This document shows, piece after piece, positions 1 through 6,639 of a DNA stretch of 7,061 bases (the stretch's first letter is position 1; every line of letters starts with the position of its first letter). Under the pieces are notes generated by a model. It ran no database searches. It saw nothing but the letters and a program-made list of their open reading frames with translations, and was not told the DNA's origin. The position numbers and the translations under genes were made by a program. This DNA comes from Saprospiraceae bacterium. GTDB taxonomy: Bacteria; Bacteroidota; Bacteroidia; Chitinophagales; Saprospiraceae. The DNA lies in NCBI GenBank assembly GCA_020630455.1, contig JAHDBK010000106.1:2589-9649 (forward strand), written 5' to 3'.

Positions 1-13
1 AAAACAAATCATC

Positions 14-1057
14 TTACTCCATCCTTCTAATACTTACTTCCTTGGGCAATTCTATATCGTTTATTAGAAAATCAGCCATTTGATTTGCCCAATAAGGTGT
101 GATAGAAGCTCCTTTGGTACCCATTCCATTAAAAATGGCTAAAGAAGGAAATTCAGAATGTCGTCCTAATACAGGACGGCGGTCGTGCATCGTAGGTCTA
201 ATAGCCGCCTTTTGTTCAATAATTTCAAAGGGACATTTTAAGAAAGATTCTAGTTTTTGAATCAATTGATTTTTTACTTTTTCAGTAATATTTTCATCAT
301 AATTAAAACGTTCATTACTAGAACCAATCCAATAGATATCTTCGCCCTGTGGCACTACATATAATTTGTGTTTTACGATTTCCTTTAAATCTAAATTTGG
401 AATTTTAACAAGCAAGACTTCTCCCTTAGCTCCTATGTATTTCAAGTCTTTAAAATAAGGATTAAATCGAGCCTTAAATCCTTCACAAAATACTACATTC
501 TCCGTAAGGAAATCATTATAAATAATTTTATTATTTTCAAATTTAATATCATTATAATAAAAAGAATTCTTTATAATTTTAGAATTCCAATGTTTTTTAA
601 AATATTGAATTAATAAGGGAATATCTACTCTTGCGGCTTGTTGTAGCACCGTAGTATATTGTTCTTTTTTAAAGGAATTATAATAGTCTTTTAAATCATA
701 ATTTTCATCAATATAATCTTGATAAGAAGGAATATCAGAACGCAATAACCATTCATTTTCTTCACGAATGGAGAACAATTCTCTGATTAAACGAGAGGGG
801 TGAAATACTTTGATTTGATGTTCTTTTTCGATTTCAGAATATAGCTGTTCAGCAAAAGGGAACAATTCATCAACCATCCATGTTTTCACAAAACGCCTGC
901 CTGTAATGGGGTTCATTACACCTGCCGCAATTTTACTAGCACTCGTATTTGCTTCTTCGTCAAAGATGACAAAAGACTTGCCTTTTTTCTCCAAAAAATA
1001 CGCCAATAAAGTACCTGCTAATCCTTGTCCTACAATGATAAAATCTATCTTCTGCAT
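14..1057 (-). CDS. FAD-dependent oxidoreductase, DAO family (glycine oxidase / MnmC C-terminal-like)
   Basis: This 347-residue protein is a probable cytosolic flavoenzyme of the D-amino-acid oxidase (DAO) superfamily. The N-terminus is a Rossmann FAD-binding fold: a hydrophobic strand, then G10-Q-G12-L-A-G15, with acidic D33/E34 at the end of the second strand, where the ADP ribose is bound. A conserved-looking stretch at residues 45-60 (AGVMNPITGRRFVKTW) follows the nucleotide-binding part. Near the C-terminus, RPTMHDRRPVLGRH (287-300) and NGMGTKG (310-316) match the closing FAD-binding segment of DAO enzymes such as ThiO and the MnmC oxidase domain. There is no signal peptide or membrane helix. 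The length fits a complete single-domain DAO protein, and no methyltransferase domain is attached as in full MnmC. The ATG lies 5 bases after the stop of the T9SS-tailed gene and is preceded by an A-rich stretch, so the two are probably co-transcribed. The substrate cannot be read from sequence; an amine or amino acid is likely from the family. Confidence 0.85.
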   Translation of the reverse strand: MQKIDFIIVGQGLAGTLLAYFLEKKGKSFVIFDEEANTSASKIAAGVMNPITGRRFVKTWMVDELFPFAEQLYSEIEKEHQIKVFHPSRLIRELFSIREENEWLLRSDIPSYQDYIDENYDLKDYYNSFKKEQYTTVLQQAARVDIPLLIQYFKKHWNSKIIKNSFYYNDIKFENNKIIYNDFLTENVVFCEGFKARFNPYFKDLKYIGAKGEVLLVKIPNLDLKEIVKHKLYVVPQGEDIYWIGSSNERFNYDENITEKVKNQLIQKLESFLKCPFEIIEQKAAIRPTMHDRRPVLGRHSEFPSLAIFNGMGTKGASITPYWANQMADFLINDIELPKEVSIRRME

Positions 1058-1062
1058 TGTTT

Positions 1063-2196
1063 TTATGGTTTAATAACGATGAGTCGTTTAGCCATTAGTG
1101 TTTTATTTTTATCATCTAAAATAGCATATAAATACGTTCCTTTATTGAGTTTTTGAACATTAAAAACAACTGCGGTTGGCTTTGTATAATTGATTTCAGA
1201 ACTAATGATTTCATTGCCTAATAAGTCGTATAATTTAATAGTGTATTCTCCTTCTTGAAATCCTCTAATGTCTACTTTTACATCCTTATAAGCAGGATTG
1301 GGAGATGCTCCAAAAACTACTTTCTTTGAAGAAGATGCGACATTACTTCCTTCGGCATCCATCTTATATTGGACATACTCTATTTCTCCTTGATTATCTA
1401 ATACAATTTTAACAATGGGTTCCTTGACCTCGTTGGCTAAAAACTCATATATATTCCTAGTGCCATTAGGAGGCAAATCGTTGAAAAAATCATCTTCAAC
1501 CCTATCACTTACATCTATCCATTGCCCCTTTCCGTTTTTAACAATATGTGCTTCTATTGTTCTTTGATTAGTTTCTTGATGATAAATCCTCAACACTTCG
1601 TAAGCTGAATACGCTAAGTTTAAACTCCCTTCAGCATCTACCTTTGAAGATATTTTTACATTTTGAGTAATTCGCAAAGAATCTGGAGAAATCAATAAAT
1701 TCATTTCATCTAAAAAAGGAATATCTTCTGTATTCAAAACAAAACTCATACTATAATTAGTCGAATAAGAATCGTTGAATTTTAAGGGTGTTTTTCTAAT
1801 AATCGCATAGGGTTTTATATCCGCCAAAACTTTTACACCCAATATCTCACCTTCATATCCTACCCATCTCATTTCTTTATCTGTAACTTGTACATAGGCA
1901 TCGCCTTGCCAATGTCTAAAACTAATATCTGCATTTGGAAAAGAACTAGAAGCAATACTCAAGTAAGCACTTAAAACGGGAGTTTCTTCTACTTGTGATG
2001 AACTTAAAGTACTAAAATCCCAAGTTTGATTTTTTCCTTTATTTTGATAATCAATATTAGCAGCATAATCCAAAGAAGTATATAATACATCTCCTGCTCG
2101 ATACAATATATTTTCCTTAATTGTCACTTGCGAATAAGACATATTAAGAAAAATAATTATATTTATAATTAATATAAAAAATATTCTTTTAAACAT
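1063..2196 (-). CDS. Secreted protein with T9SS type A C-terminal sorting domain
   Basis: This 377-residue protein appears to be exported through Sec and then across the outer membrane by the type IX secretion system. Residues 1-22 form a signal peptide: a basic start (MFKR), a long Ile/Phe/Leu core, and probable cleavage after S22 in SYSQ. The middle (about 23-290) is a beta-rich region of no family I recognise; it has many aromatic and Asn residues and no visible catalytic motif. The last ~83 residues are a typical Por_Secre_tail sorting domain: ASPNP (297-301), KVDIRGF (307-313), YTIKLYDLLGNEI (318-330), LNKGTYLYAI (350-359) and a terminal KRLIVIKP. Such tails are removed during secretion, often with attachment to A-LPS at the cell surface. 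The passenger's role is unknown. It is the first gene of a probable two-gene unit with the downstream oxidoreductase, and its start lies 21 bases from a divergent gene. Confidence 0.85.
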   Translation of the reverse strand: MFKRIFFILIINIIIFLNMSYSQVTIKENILYRAGDVLYTSLDYAANIDYQNKGKNQTWDFSTLSSSQVEETPVLSAYLSIASSSFPNADISFRHWQGDAYVQVTDKEMRWVGYEGEILGVKVLADIKPYAIIRKTPLKFNDSYSTNYSMSFVLNTEDIPFLDEMNLLISPDSLRITQNVKISSKVDAEGSLNLAYSAYEVLRIYHQETNQRTIEAHIVKNGKGQWIDVSDRVEDDFFNDLPPNGTRNIYEFLANEVKEPIVKIVLDNQGEIEYVQYKMDAEGSNVASSSKKVVFGASPNPAYKDVKVDIRGFQEGEYTIKLYDLLGNEIISSEINYTKPTAVVFNVQKLNKGTYLYAILDDKNKTLMAKRLIVIKP

Positions 2197-2217
2197 GCTC
2201 TTAATTTATTGCAATAT
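2197..2217. promoter_or_regulatory. 21-bp divergent intergenic region
   Basis: Only 21 bases separate the two divergent start codons (2196 on minus, 2218 on plus). Any promoters must therefore lie inside the opposing gene's 5' end. The surrounding 2140-2240 stretch is extremely AT-rich. The nearest resemblances to the Bacteroidota -7 box TAnnTTTG are TATATTTA on plus (2158-2165) and TATGTTTT on minus (2232-2225). Each has one mismatch and no well-spaced TTG partner, so I do not assign a promoter. No Shine-Dalgarno is visible for either gene. Confidence 0.35.
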
Positions 2218-3027
2218 ATGAATAAAAACATACTTATAGGTTTTGTTATTTGTATTTCTTTATTTCTATTCCGTTGTGGTATAGGAAAAGAGTCATTTAT
2301 TGATAATAAAGACATCAAGAAAAATGTATCTGACACCTATGATTTGTATATTATAGACTATCCTTTTAAAAGAGATTTATATAAAGAGAATAATATAAAA
2401 GAAAGAAAAATGGCTGAATTATCTATTGAAGATTTAGCTACAAATACTATTGAAATTTGCCGAGTAGATAGTTTTGCAATTGATGGTAAATTATTAAAAA
2501 CATCTTTTGTGAAAGACGAAGAGAGGGACTCCATTATTTATCAATATAATGAAACGGGGCAAATCATTCATGTTAATATTTATTATAAAAAAAATCATGA
2601 AATTGATACTACTTTATACTTCTATGACGAGAAAGGAATGATGACTCAAATGATGTATAAAAAGGATTCAAAAATAGAACATTATAATATGTATCATAAT
2701 ACTTATTACAAATTGACTGACAAAAAAATATCAGGAGAATCTCCTGTTCAAAATAATCGTAGAGAAATTTATAATTATAATAGCCTTGGACAAATGATAC
2801 AATCTAGGGTTCTTGTAAAAAATGTACCTATGTCGAAAGAATTATGGTATTATGATAGCAAATATCGATTGTATAAAAAGGAAATACAACACAATGGCAC
2901 TACCATGCATCTTCAAGAATTTGTATATAATGATAATGGATTTCTAGCTGTACTCAAAGAAAAATTTAGATTGAGTAAAGATGAAAATCAATCCAAATCA
3001 TTTGAGTTTACTTATGAGAACTATTAG
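2218..3027 (+). CDS. Putative exported/lipoprotein with YD-like beta repeats
   Basis: This is a 269-residue protein of unknown function. I chose the ATG at 2218 because it starts directly with MNKN and a hydrophobic core (ILIGFVICISLFLF). A TTG three codons upstream is in frame but a weaker start. The N-terminal helix ends in LFRC (C20). This resembles a lipobox, but Arg at -1 is not canonical, so lipidation is uncertain and a simple membrane anchor is possible. From residue ~108 the protein shows recurrent aromatic-rich units: YQYNETGQI (108-116), YFYDEKGMM (134-142), YNYNSLGQM (185-193), WYYDSKYRL (210-218), FVYNDNGFL (235-243) and a final FTYENY. These resemble the YD/RHS-like or MORN-like strands found in many Bacteroidota exported proteins. 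It is too short to be an RHS toxin and no toxin domain is visible. It diverges from the T9SS gene and converges on ccmF. It is AT-rich like its neighbours, with no sign of disruption. Confidence 0.72.
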   Translation: MNKNILIGFVICISLFLFRCGIGKESFIDNKDIKKNVSDTYDLYIIDYPFKRDLYKENNIKERKMAELSIEDLATNTIEICRVDSFAIDGKLLKTSFVKDEERDSIIYQYNETGQIIHVNIYYKKNHEIDTTLYFYDEKGMMTQMMYKKDSKIEHYNMYHNTYYKLTDKKISGESPVQNNRREIYNYNSLGQMIQSRVLVKNVPMSKELWYYDSKYRLYKKEIQHNGTTMHLQEFVYNDNGFLAVLKEKFRLSKDENQSKSFEFTYENY

Positions 3028-3069
3028 ATGTAGACTATCAGATAATAGATTTTAGACATTAGATTTTTT
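3023..3069 (+). repeat. Degenerate TTAGA/TAGAC short tandem repeats
   Basis: Three imperfect units of about 13 bases follow one another: ATTAGATGTAGAC (3023-3035), AATAGATTTTAGAC (3044-3057) and ATTAGATTTTTT (3058-3069). The first unit contains the TAG stop codon of the preceding gene. The array runs into the T-tract just before the palindrome at 3071. The function is unknown; it sits at a gene 3' end between convergent genes. Confidence 0.5.
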
Positions 3070-3070
3070 A

Positions 3071-3110
3071 AACAAGCAATAATAAAGAAAATTCTTTATT
3101 ATTGCTTGTT
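3071..3110. terminator. 19-bp perfect palindrome between convergent genes, probable bidirectional terminator
   Basis: Bases 3071-3089 pair perfectly with 3092-3110, giving a 19-bp stem around a two-base centre (AA). It lies between the stop of the plus-strand repeat protein (3027) and the stop of ccmF (3158), so it could end transcription from both sides. The flanks are not canonical: the T-run (3064-3069) precedes the stem and the A-run (3111-3115) follows it on the plus strand, so neither strand has a clean U-tract after the hairpin. The central 20 bases (3081-3100) also occur exactly in the palindrome upstream of ccmE. Confidence 0.55.
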
Positions 3111-3157
3111 AAAAATAATGCCGATTAATTTTATTCGACATTCCCCACCCTCTAAAC

Positions 3158-5974
3158 TTATTTTTGAAACAATCTATACCACATTGCTACAAAAACACCT
3201 AACAACATCATTATAGAACCCAGCCAAAACAAATTAATACCAGGAAAAACGATTGCTTGTAAAACGATATACTCTCCTGAAGGAACATCTTTCGCTACTT
3301 TAACCGTCAATAATTTTTCCTTAACAGGTGCTTCTGCCACTAGTAGAACGATATTCTTCTCGACAGGGTCCATATTTCCAATTTTAAAATGCAGTCCTAA
3401 TTCTTGAACTTCATCTTTTACCATATAAGGCATATTTCCTCTAATGAAGAAAATGGGTTGAGCAGTATATTCTTGGCCTGAATCTTTAAAATTAATAATA
3501 GCTGCGGCTGCTTTATCTCCTTCCTCAGCCGTATAATTATTAGACTGAGGTTGAGGATTAAAGCCATTAAATGTAAAGTCTTTATTTTTGAATTTAAATG
3601 ATTCTCCTTGTTTAATTACAAATTGCTTATATTCTAAATCATCTTCTCTGACAAATGCTTCATCAAAAATATCTGTAGTCAATTTGATTTTAATATTTCG
3701 GTCATTTATCATTTGTGGAATACGAATCAATTTGGCACCTCTCAAAAATGCCATTGGCATAATCTGATATACCTTATCTTTCTCCAAGTCTTTAACTTCC
3801 ATTCTTACCCCTACAGCAAAATCACCTGGCATGGCTTCATAATCGGGATGTTTTGGATTCTCTACTATATCCAAGACTTTTATTACAATACTATCCATAA
3901 AAATAGTATCTCCTAGCATTTTTTGATGCGAATTATAGACTAAACTATCTTCTATTGATTGGGCGTATTCGGCATCGGTCTCTGCACGAGGCAAAGAAAC
4001 AACATGAGTAAAAATATCTTTATTCCAATAATGTTGGGTAGAAGGATTAGATGCCGCTACTTTAGTAAATGATTTATCATAAATGATATTAGGCATTAAA
4101 GAAAATTCTTCTCCATTAGGTAATCCTTCTTTATTTAATTTTTTAAAATTAACGGTAAAATATCGATTATAAATATGAGCTGTATCACTTTCATATTCTA
4201 CTTGGTAACCCGACATGAATGTAGGTGTATCCCTGAATAATAAAATATTCTTTTTGTAATCATCAGGAGTAAAACCTTCAATAGTTCCTTCCTGCATGAA
4301 AGTATTAGTAGAAATATACTGCTTATTTAAACCTGAAATAATTGAACCCAAAATCATCAAACCAAAACCCATATGAGATAAAGCAGAACCTACCATTTTG
4401 ACATTCCCTCTTAATTGAGTAATTACATAATCTAAATTAGCAATCACACCAAACCAACAAGCAAAGGTCAATATATAATATTGCCAAGCATTCATATTGA
4501 TTATTGTCGAAGACAAATAAGTCATTATTAATGATAATACAAATGCAATAGCGACATGTAAACTGAACTTTTTAGACCAAGCAGCAAAGTTCTTTTCTCT
4601 ATACCTCAAAAATTGAGCTACACCTGTCAAAACACCTATAAAAACAGCAATCCATAATTGGTAACTATTATAGTGAGCTACGGGGTCTGCGGGGATGGCA
4701 AAATCATCTATGTCTTTTCCAAATACCCAACCCACGCCGTCCAAAATAGCATTCACTACAGGAATAGAGGTAGTAAATGAAATCAATATAGTTGATATTA
4801 AAAAAACTAATGAACCGATAAAAATCCAAAACTCCTTAGAGCTCAGATTTTCTTCTTTTTCAGGAGTTGGGATGGTTTTATTATTTTTAAAATATAAATA
4901 TAATGCAATTCCTATAAAAGAAAACAGCCCCAAAACCAAATGCCACTCTAATCCTAACTCAGTAAAAGCATGAACAGAGGAGTCTCCTAAAATACCACTC
5001 CTTGTTAAGAATGTAGAATAAAATATCAAGACAAATGACAATAAATAAAAGGCAAAAGTAGCTTTAAGGGAATGATTAGTCGCCTTAGCTACTAGATTCG
5101 TATGTATTCCTGCTAATAAAATAAGCCAAGGAACTAAAGACATGTTTTCTACAGGGTCCCAAGCCCAATAGCCACCAAAACTCAAGGCTTCGTAAGCCCA
5201 TGCACCACCCATTAAAATACCTGTACCTAGAAGCGTAGCCGAGAATAAAGACCAAGGAAGAACGGGCTTCAACCATTCTTTATAGCGTTTGGTCCACAAG
5301 GCGGCAGCTGCGAAACAAAACGGAACAGCTACTGAAGCAAAACCTAAGAATAGAGTTGGCGGATGTATGGTCATCCAATAATTTTGTAATAAGGGGTTTA
5401 ATCCAGAACCATTCAATTGAGAAAGGTAATCAGCTTGTTGAAATAAAGGAATATCCATGGTATCCCTTAATAAAACAAATGGATTAATTCCAATCTTAGT
5501 ATCTCCTATATAAATTCCTAGTAATAATGAAGCCAATATCATTTCTATAAAATTGAGAAACATCATTACCCCATTTTCCCAAGTTTTTGATTTCACTAGT
5601 AAAACTATTCCTAAAACAACATGCCAAAACATCCAAAGTAAAAAGCTACCCTCTTGACCTTCCCAAAAGGCAGACAACATATATTGATAAGCTAACTCAT
5701 CAGAAACATGATTAAAAGCATAGGCGTATTCGTACATTTTATTGACCATAATGTAGAATATTAATCCTATGATAGAAAAAACACTAATAGCATGGCTTAA
5801 AAATGCAAAACGACCAATTTTTTTCCAAGTCAATCCTTCTGCTAAGTCCTTCTTTTTTTCAGCAAAATAATATGCAATTACCGCCACTAAAGAGGCTACA
5901 AAACTAAGTGATATAAATAAATGACCTAATTGTCCTACCCAAAGCTGTTCACCAATATATTTAATTTCTGACAT
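3158..5974 (-). CDS. ccmF: Cytochrome c haem lyase subunit CcmF, long form
   Basis: CcmF takes haem from holo-CcmE and attaches it to CxxCH motifs of apocytochrome c at the outer face of the inner membrane. The 938 residues contain about 14 membrane helices in 1-550 and one more at ~908-932. The haem-handling WWD region is at 267-283 (GGYWAWDPVENMSLVPW; first Trp replaced by Tyr). All four histidine ligands known from E. coli CcmF have counterparts: H204 in IHPP and H335 in SSVHAF (the pair flanking WWD), and H291 in GIHTN and H534 in SHMGFG (the membrane pair). TRSGILG (324-330) precedes H335, as is usual in the family. Residues ~549-905 form a large extracytoplasmic domain, far longer than the equivalent in E. 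coli CcmF (whole protein about 650 residues). The ATG is 30 bases after the ccmE stop, so the two are probably one transcript. No ccmG, ccmH or ccmI follows. Databases may label it CcsA because the CcmF/CcsA families overlap. Confidence 0.93.
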   Translation of the reverse strand: MSEIKYIGEQLWVGQLGHLFISLSFVASLVAVIAYYFAEKKKDLAEGLTWKKIGRFAFLSHAISVFSIIGLIFYIMVNKMYEYAYAFNHVSDELAYQYMLSAFWEGQEGSFLLWMFWHVVLGIVLLVKSKTWENGVMMFLNFIEMILASLLLGIYIGDTKIGINPFVLLRDTMDIPLFQQADYLSQLNGSGLNPLLQNYWMTIHPPTLFLGFASVAVPFCFAAAALWTKRYKEWLKPVLPWSLFSATLLGTGILMGGAWAYEALSFGGYWAWDPVENMSLVPWLILLAGIHTNLVAKATNHSLKATFAFYLLSFVLIFYSTFLTRSGILGDSSVHAFTELGLEWHLVLGLFSFIGIALYLYFKNNKTIPTPEKEENLSSKEFWIFIGSLVFLISTILISFTTSIPVVNAILDGVGWVFGKDIDDFAIPADPVAHYNSYQLWIAVFIGVLTGVAQFLRYREKNFAAWSKKFSLHVAIAFVLSLIMTYLSSTIINMNAWQYYILTFACWFGVIANLDYVITQLRGNVKMVGSALSHMGFGLMILGSIISGLNKQYISTNTFMQEGTIEGFTPDDYKKNILLFRDTPTFMSGYQVEYESDTAHIYNRYFTVNFKKLNKEGLPNGEEFSLMPNIIYDKSFTKVAASNPSTQHYWNKDIFTHVVSLPRAETDAEYAQSIEDSLVYNSHQKMLGDTIFMDSIVIKVLDIVENPKHPDYEAMPGDFAVGVRMEVKDLEKDKVYQIMPMAFLRGAKLIRIPQMINDRNIKIKLTTDIFDEAFVREDDLEYKQFVIKQGESFKFKNKDFTFNGFNPQPQSNNYTAEEGDKAAAAIINFKDSGQEYTAQPIFFIRGNMPYMVKDEVQELGLHFKIGNMDPVEKNIVLLVAEAPVKEKLLTVKVAKDVPSGEYIVLQAIVFPGINLFWLGSIMMLLGVFVAMWYRLFQK

Positions 5975-6004
5975 GTTTAATCTTGTTTTGACTTATTTAT
6001 TATG

Positions 6005-6400
6005 CTACATTTCACTTCTTACAAATATTTCCTCGTCCTTATACTTAGAGGGACATTTCAAAAGCATATCAGAAGCAATGAAATCTTCCCCCGACATCTT
6101 GCCTGTCAAAACAATTTTTTCAGATTTATTAAAGTCTTGTGGTTTAGCAGCATGCATTACTACTTTACGCTCTACTTCTTCCTGATCTAACATATAGAAT
6201 GTAAATAAATTGGGATCTTTTTCTGGATTATATTCTACAGGTTTGTCTTTAGACAAAACACCAACTACCTTATATGAAGTTTCTGGAGATTTGGCTGCTT
6301 CCTCAAAAGTACTATAACGACTCATATCTCCTACTACATTGAATAAAGCTATAATACACACTACAATTACTATAATGGCTATGATTGGACCTTTTTTCAT
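6005..6400 (-). CDS. ccmE: Haem chaperone CcmE, Cys-type (CxxxY)
   Basis: CcmE binds haem covalently at the outer face of the inner membrane and hands it to CcmF. The 131 residues begin with a single membrane anchor (about 4-22, KGPIIAIIVIVVCIIALF). An OB-fold-like beta domain follows, including YKVVGVLSKD (43-52), FTFYMLD (66-72) and KIVLTGKMSGEDFIASDMLL (95-114). The haem-attachment motif after this is C116-P-S-K-Y120, where classical CcmE has HxxxY (H130 in E. coli). Alignment by eye of DMLLKCPSKY with the E. coli segment EVLAKHDENY places Cys exactly on the His. The only His in the protein is H83, in a different region. Cys-type CcmE is known from archaea and sulfate reducers, where the system lacks CcmH. 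Translation starts at the ATG preceded by GAAAG. It is the first gene of the ccmEF pair. The protein is complete and short, without the longer flexible C-terminal tail of E. coli CcmE. Confidence 0.92.
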   Translation of the reverse strand: MKKGPIIAIIVIVVCIIALFNVVGDMSRYSTFEEAAKSPETSYKVVGVLSKDKPVEYNPEKDPNLFTFYMLDQEEVERKVVMHAAKPQDFNKSEKIVLTGKMSGEDFIASDMLLKCPSKYKDEEIFVRSEM

Positions 6401-6439
6401 CTTTCAATATTATTAATAAATAAAAATATTTTTATCAAT

Positions 6440-6475
6440 AATTAAAAAATAAAGAAAATTCTTTATTTTTTAATT
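6440..6475. repeat. 17-bp perfect AT palindrome in the ccmE leader
   Basis: Bases 6440-6456 pair with 6459-6475, a 17-bp stem with only one G-C pair and a two-base AA centre. Its core, AATAAAGAAAATTCTTTATT (6448-6467), is identical to the core of the palindrome after ccmF (3081-3100), while the outer arms differ. It lies between the candidate promoter and the ccmE start, so it may be in the 5' leader. It could instead be a back-up terminator for the upstream gene. Confidence 0.6.
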
Positions 6476-6493
6476 TATTTTATTATTTATATA

Positions 6494-6501
6494 CAAAATT
6501 A
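6494..6501 (-). promoter_or_regulatory. Candidate Bacteroidota -7 promoter box for ccmEF
   Basis: On the minus strand this reads TAATTTTG, a full match to the Bacteroidota primary-sigma -7 consensus TAnnTTTG, 93 bases upstream of the ccmE ATG and downstream of the preceding gene's terminator. No convincing TTG -33 element is seen at the usual spacing, and the region is so AT-rich that a chance match is possible. Confidence 0.4.
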
Positions 6502-6568
6502 TATAATTTTTAAGATTAATATTTGAAATGTAAATATTTAATCCATAAAATGACAAAAAAATGAAATG

Positions 6569-6603
6569 AAAAAAGACTGCAAAACTTTCGAAATGCAGTC
6601 TTT
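6569..6603 (-). terminator. Rho-independent terminator of the Pro/Ser-rich protein gene
   Basis: On the minus strand, AAAGACTGCA (6603-6594) pairs perfectly with TGCAGTCTTT (6581-6572) around a 12-base loop. The stem is followed directly by further T residues (6571-6569), and after a few bases by more T-rich sequence. It begins 36 bases after the stop codon at 6640. Stem, loop and U-tract are all canonical, so it should isolate ccmEF from read-through. Confidence 0.85.
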
Positions 6604-6639
6604 AAACAATTGGGTGGCAAGTTTTAGGGTACATTTATC

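Larger units (their letters stand above)
6401..6639. other. AT-rich intergenic region upstream of ccmE
   Basis: This 239-base gap has no coding potential that I would support. From right to left on the minus strand it holds the terminator of the upstream gene (6603-6569), a candidate -7 promoter box (6501-6494), the palindrome at 6440-6475, and a leader of A/T runs including AAAAATATTTTT (6422-6433) before the ccmE start at 6400. Confidence 0.7.

Noticed and set aside
2209..2217. TTG codon as start of the plus-strand repeat protein
   Set aside because: The in-frame ATG at 2218 begins directly at a normal signal sequence; the TTG adds only three residues and has no better ribosome site.
2218..3027. 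RHS/YD polymorphic toxin
   Set aside because: Far too short, no RHS core motif, no toxin domain and no immunity gene beside it.
3071..3110. Palindrome as an insertion-sequence end or MITE
   Set aside because: No transposase, no target-site duplication and no paired outer inverted repeat; a terminator between convergent genes is simpler.
3713..3916. Plus-strand open frame inside ccmF
   Set aside because: It lies wholly antisense to a well-supported ccmF and encodes no recognisable domain.
4695..4973. Plus-strand open frame inside ccmF
   Set aside because: Antisense shadow of ccmF membrane segments; no start signal or family resemblance.
5085..5276. Minus-strand frame overlapping the WWD region of ccmF
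   Set aside because: Same-strand shadow in another frame of the conserved ccmF coding sequence.
5973..6190. Two plus-strand open frames opposite ccmE
   Set aside because: Both are antisense to ccmE, whose product is clearly recognised.
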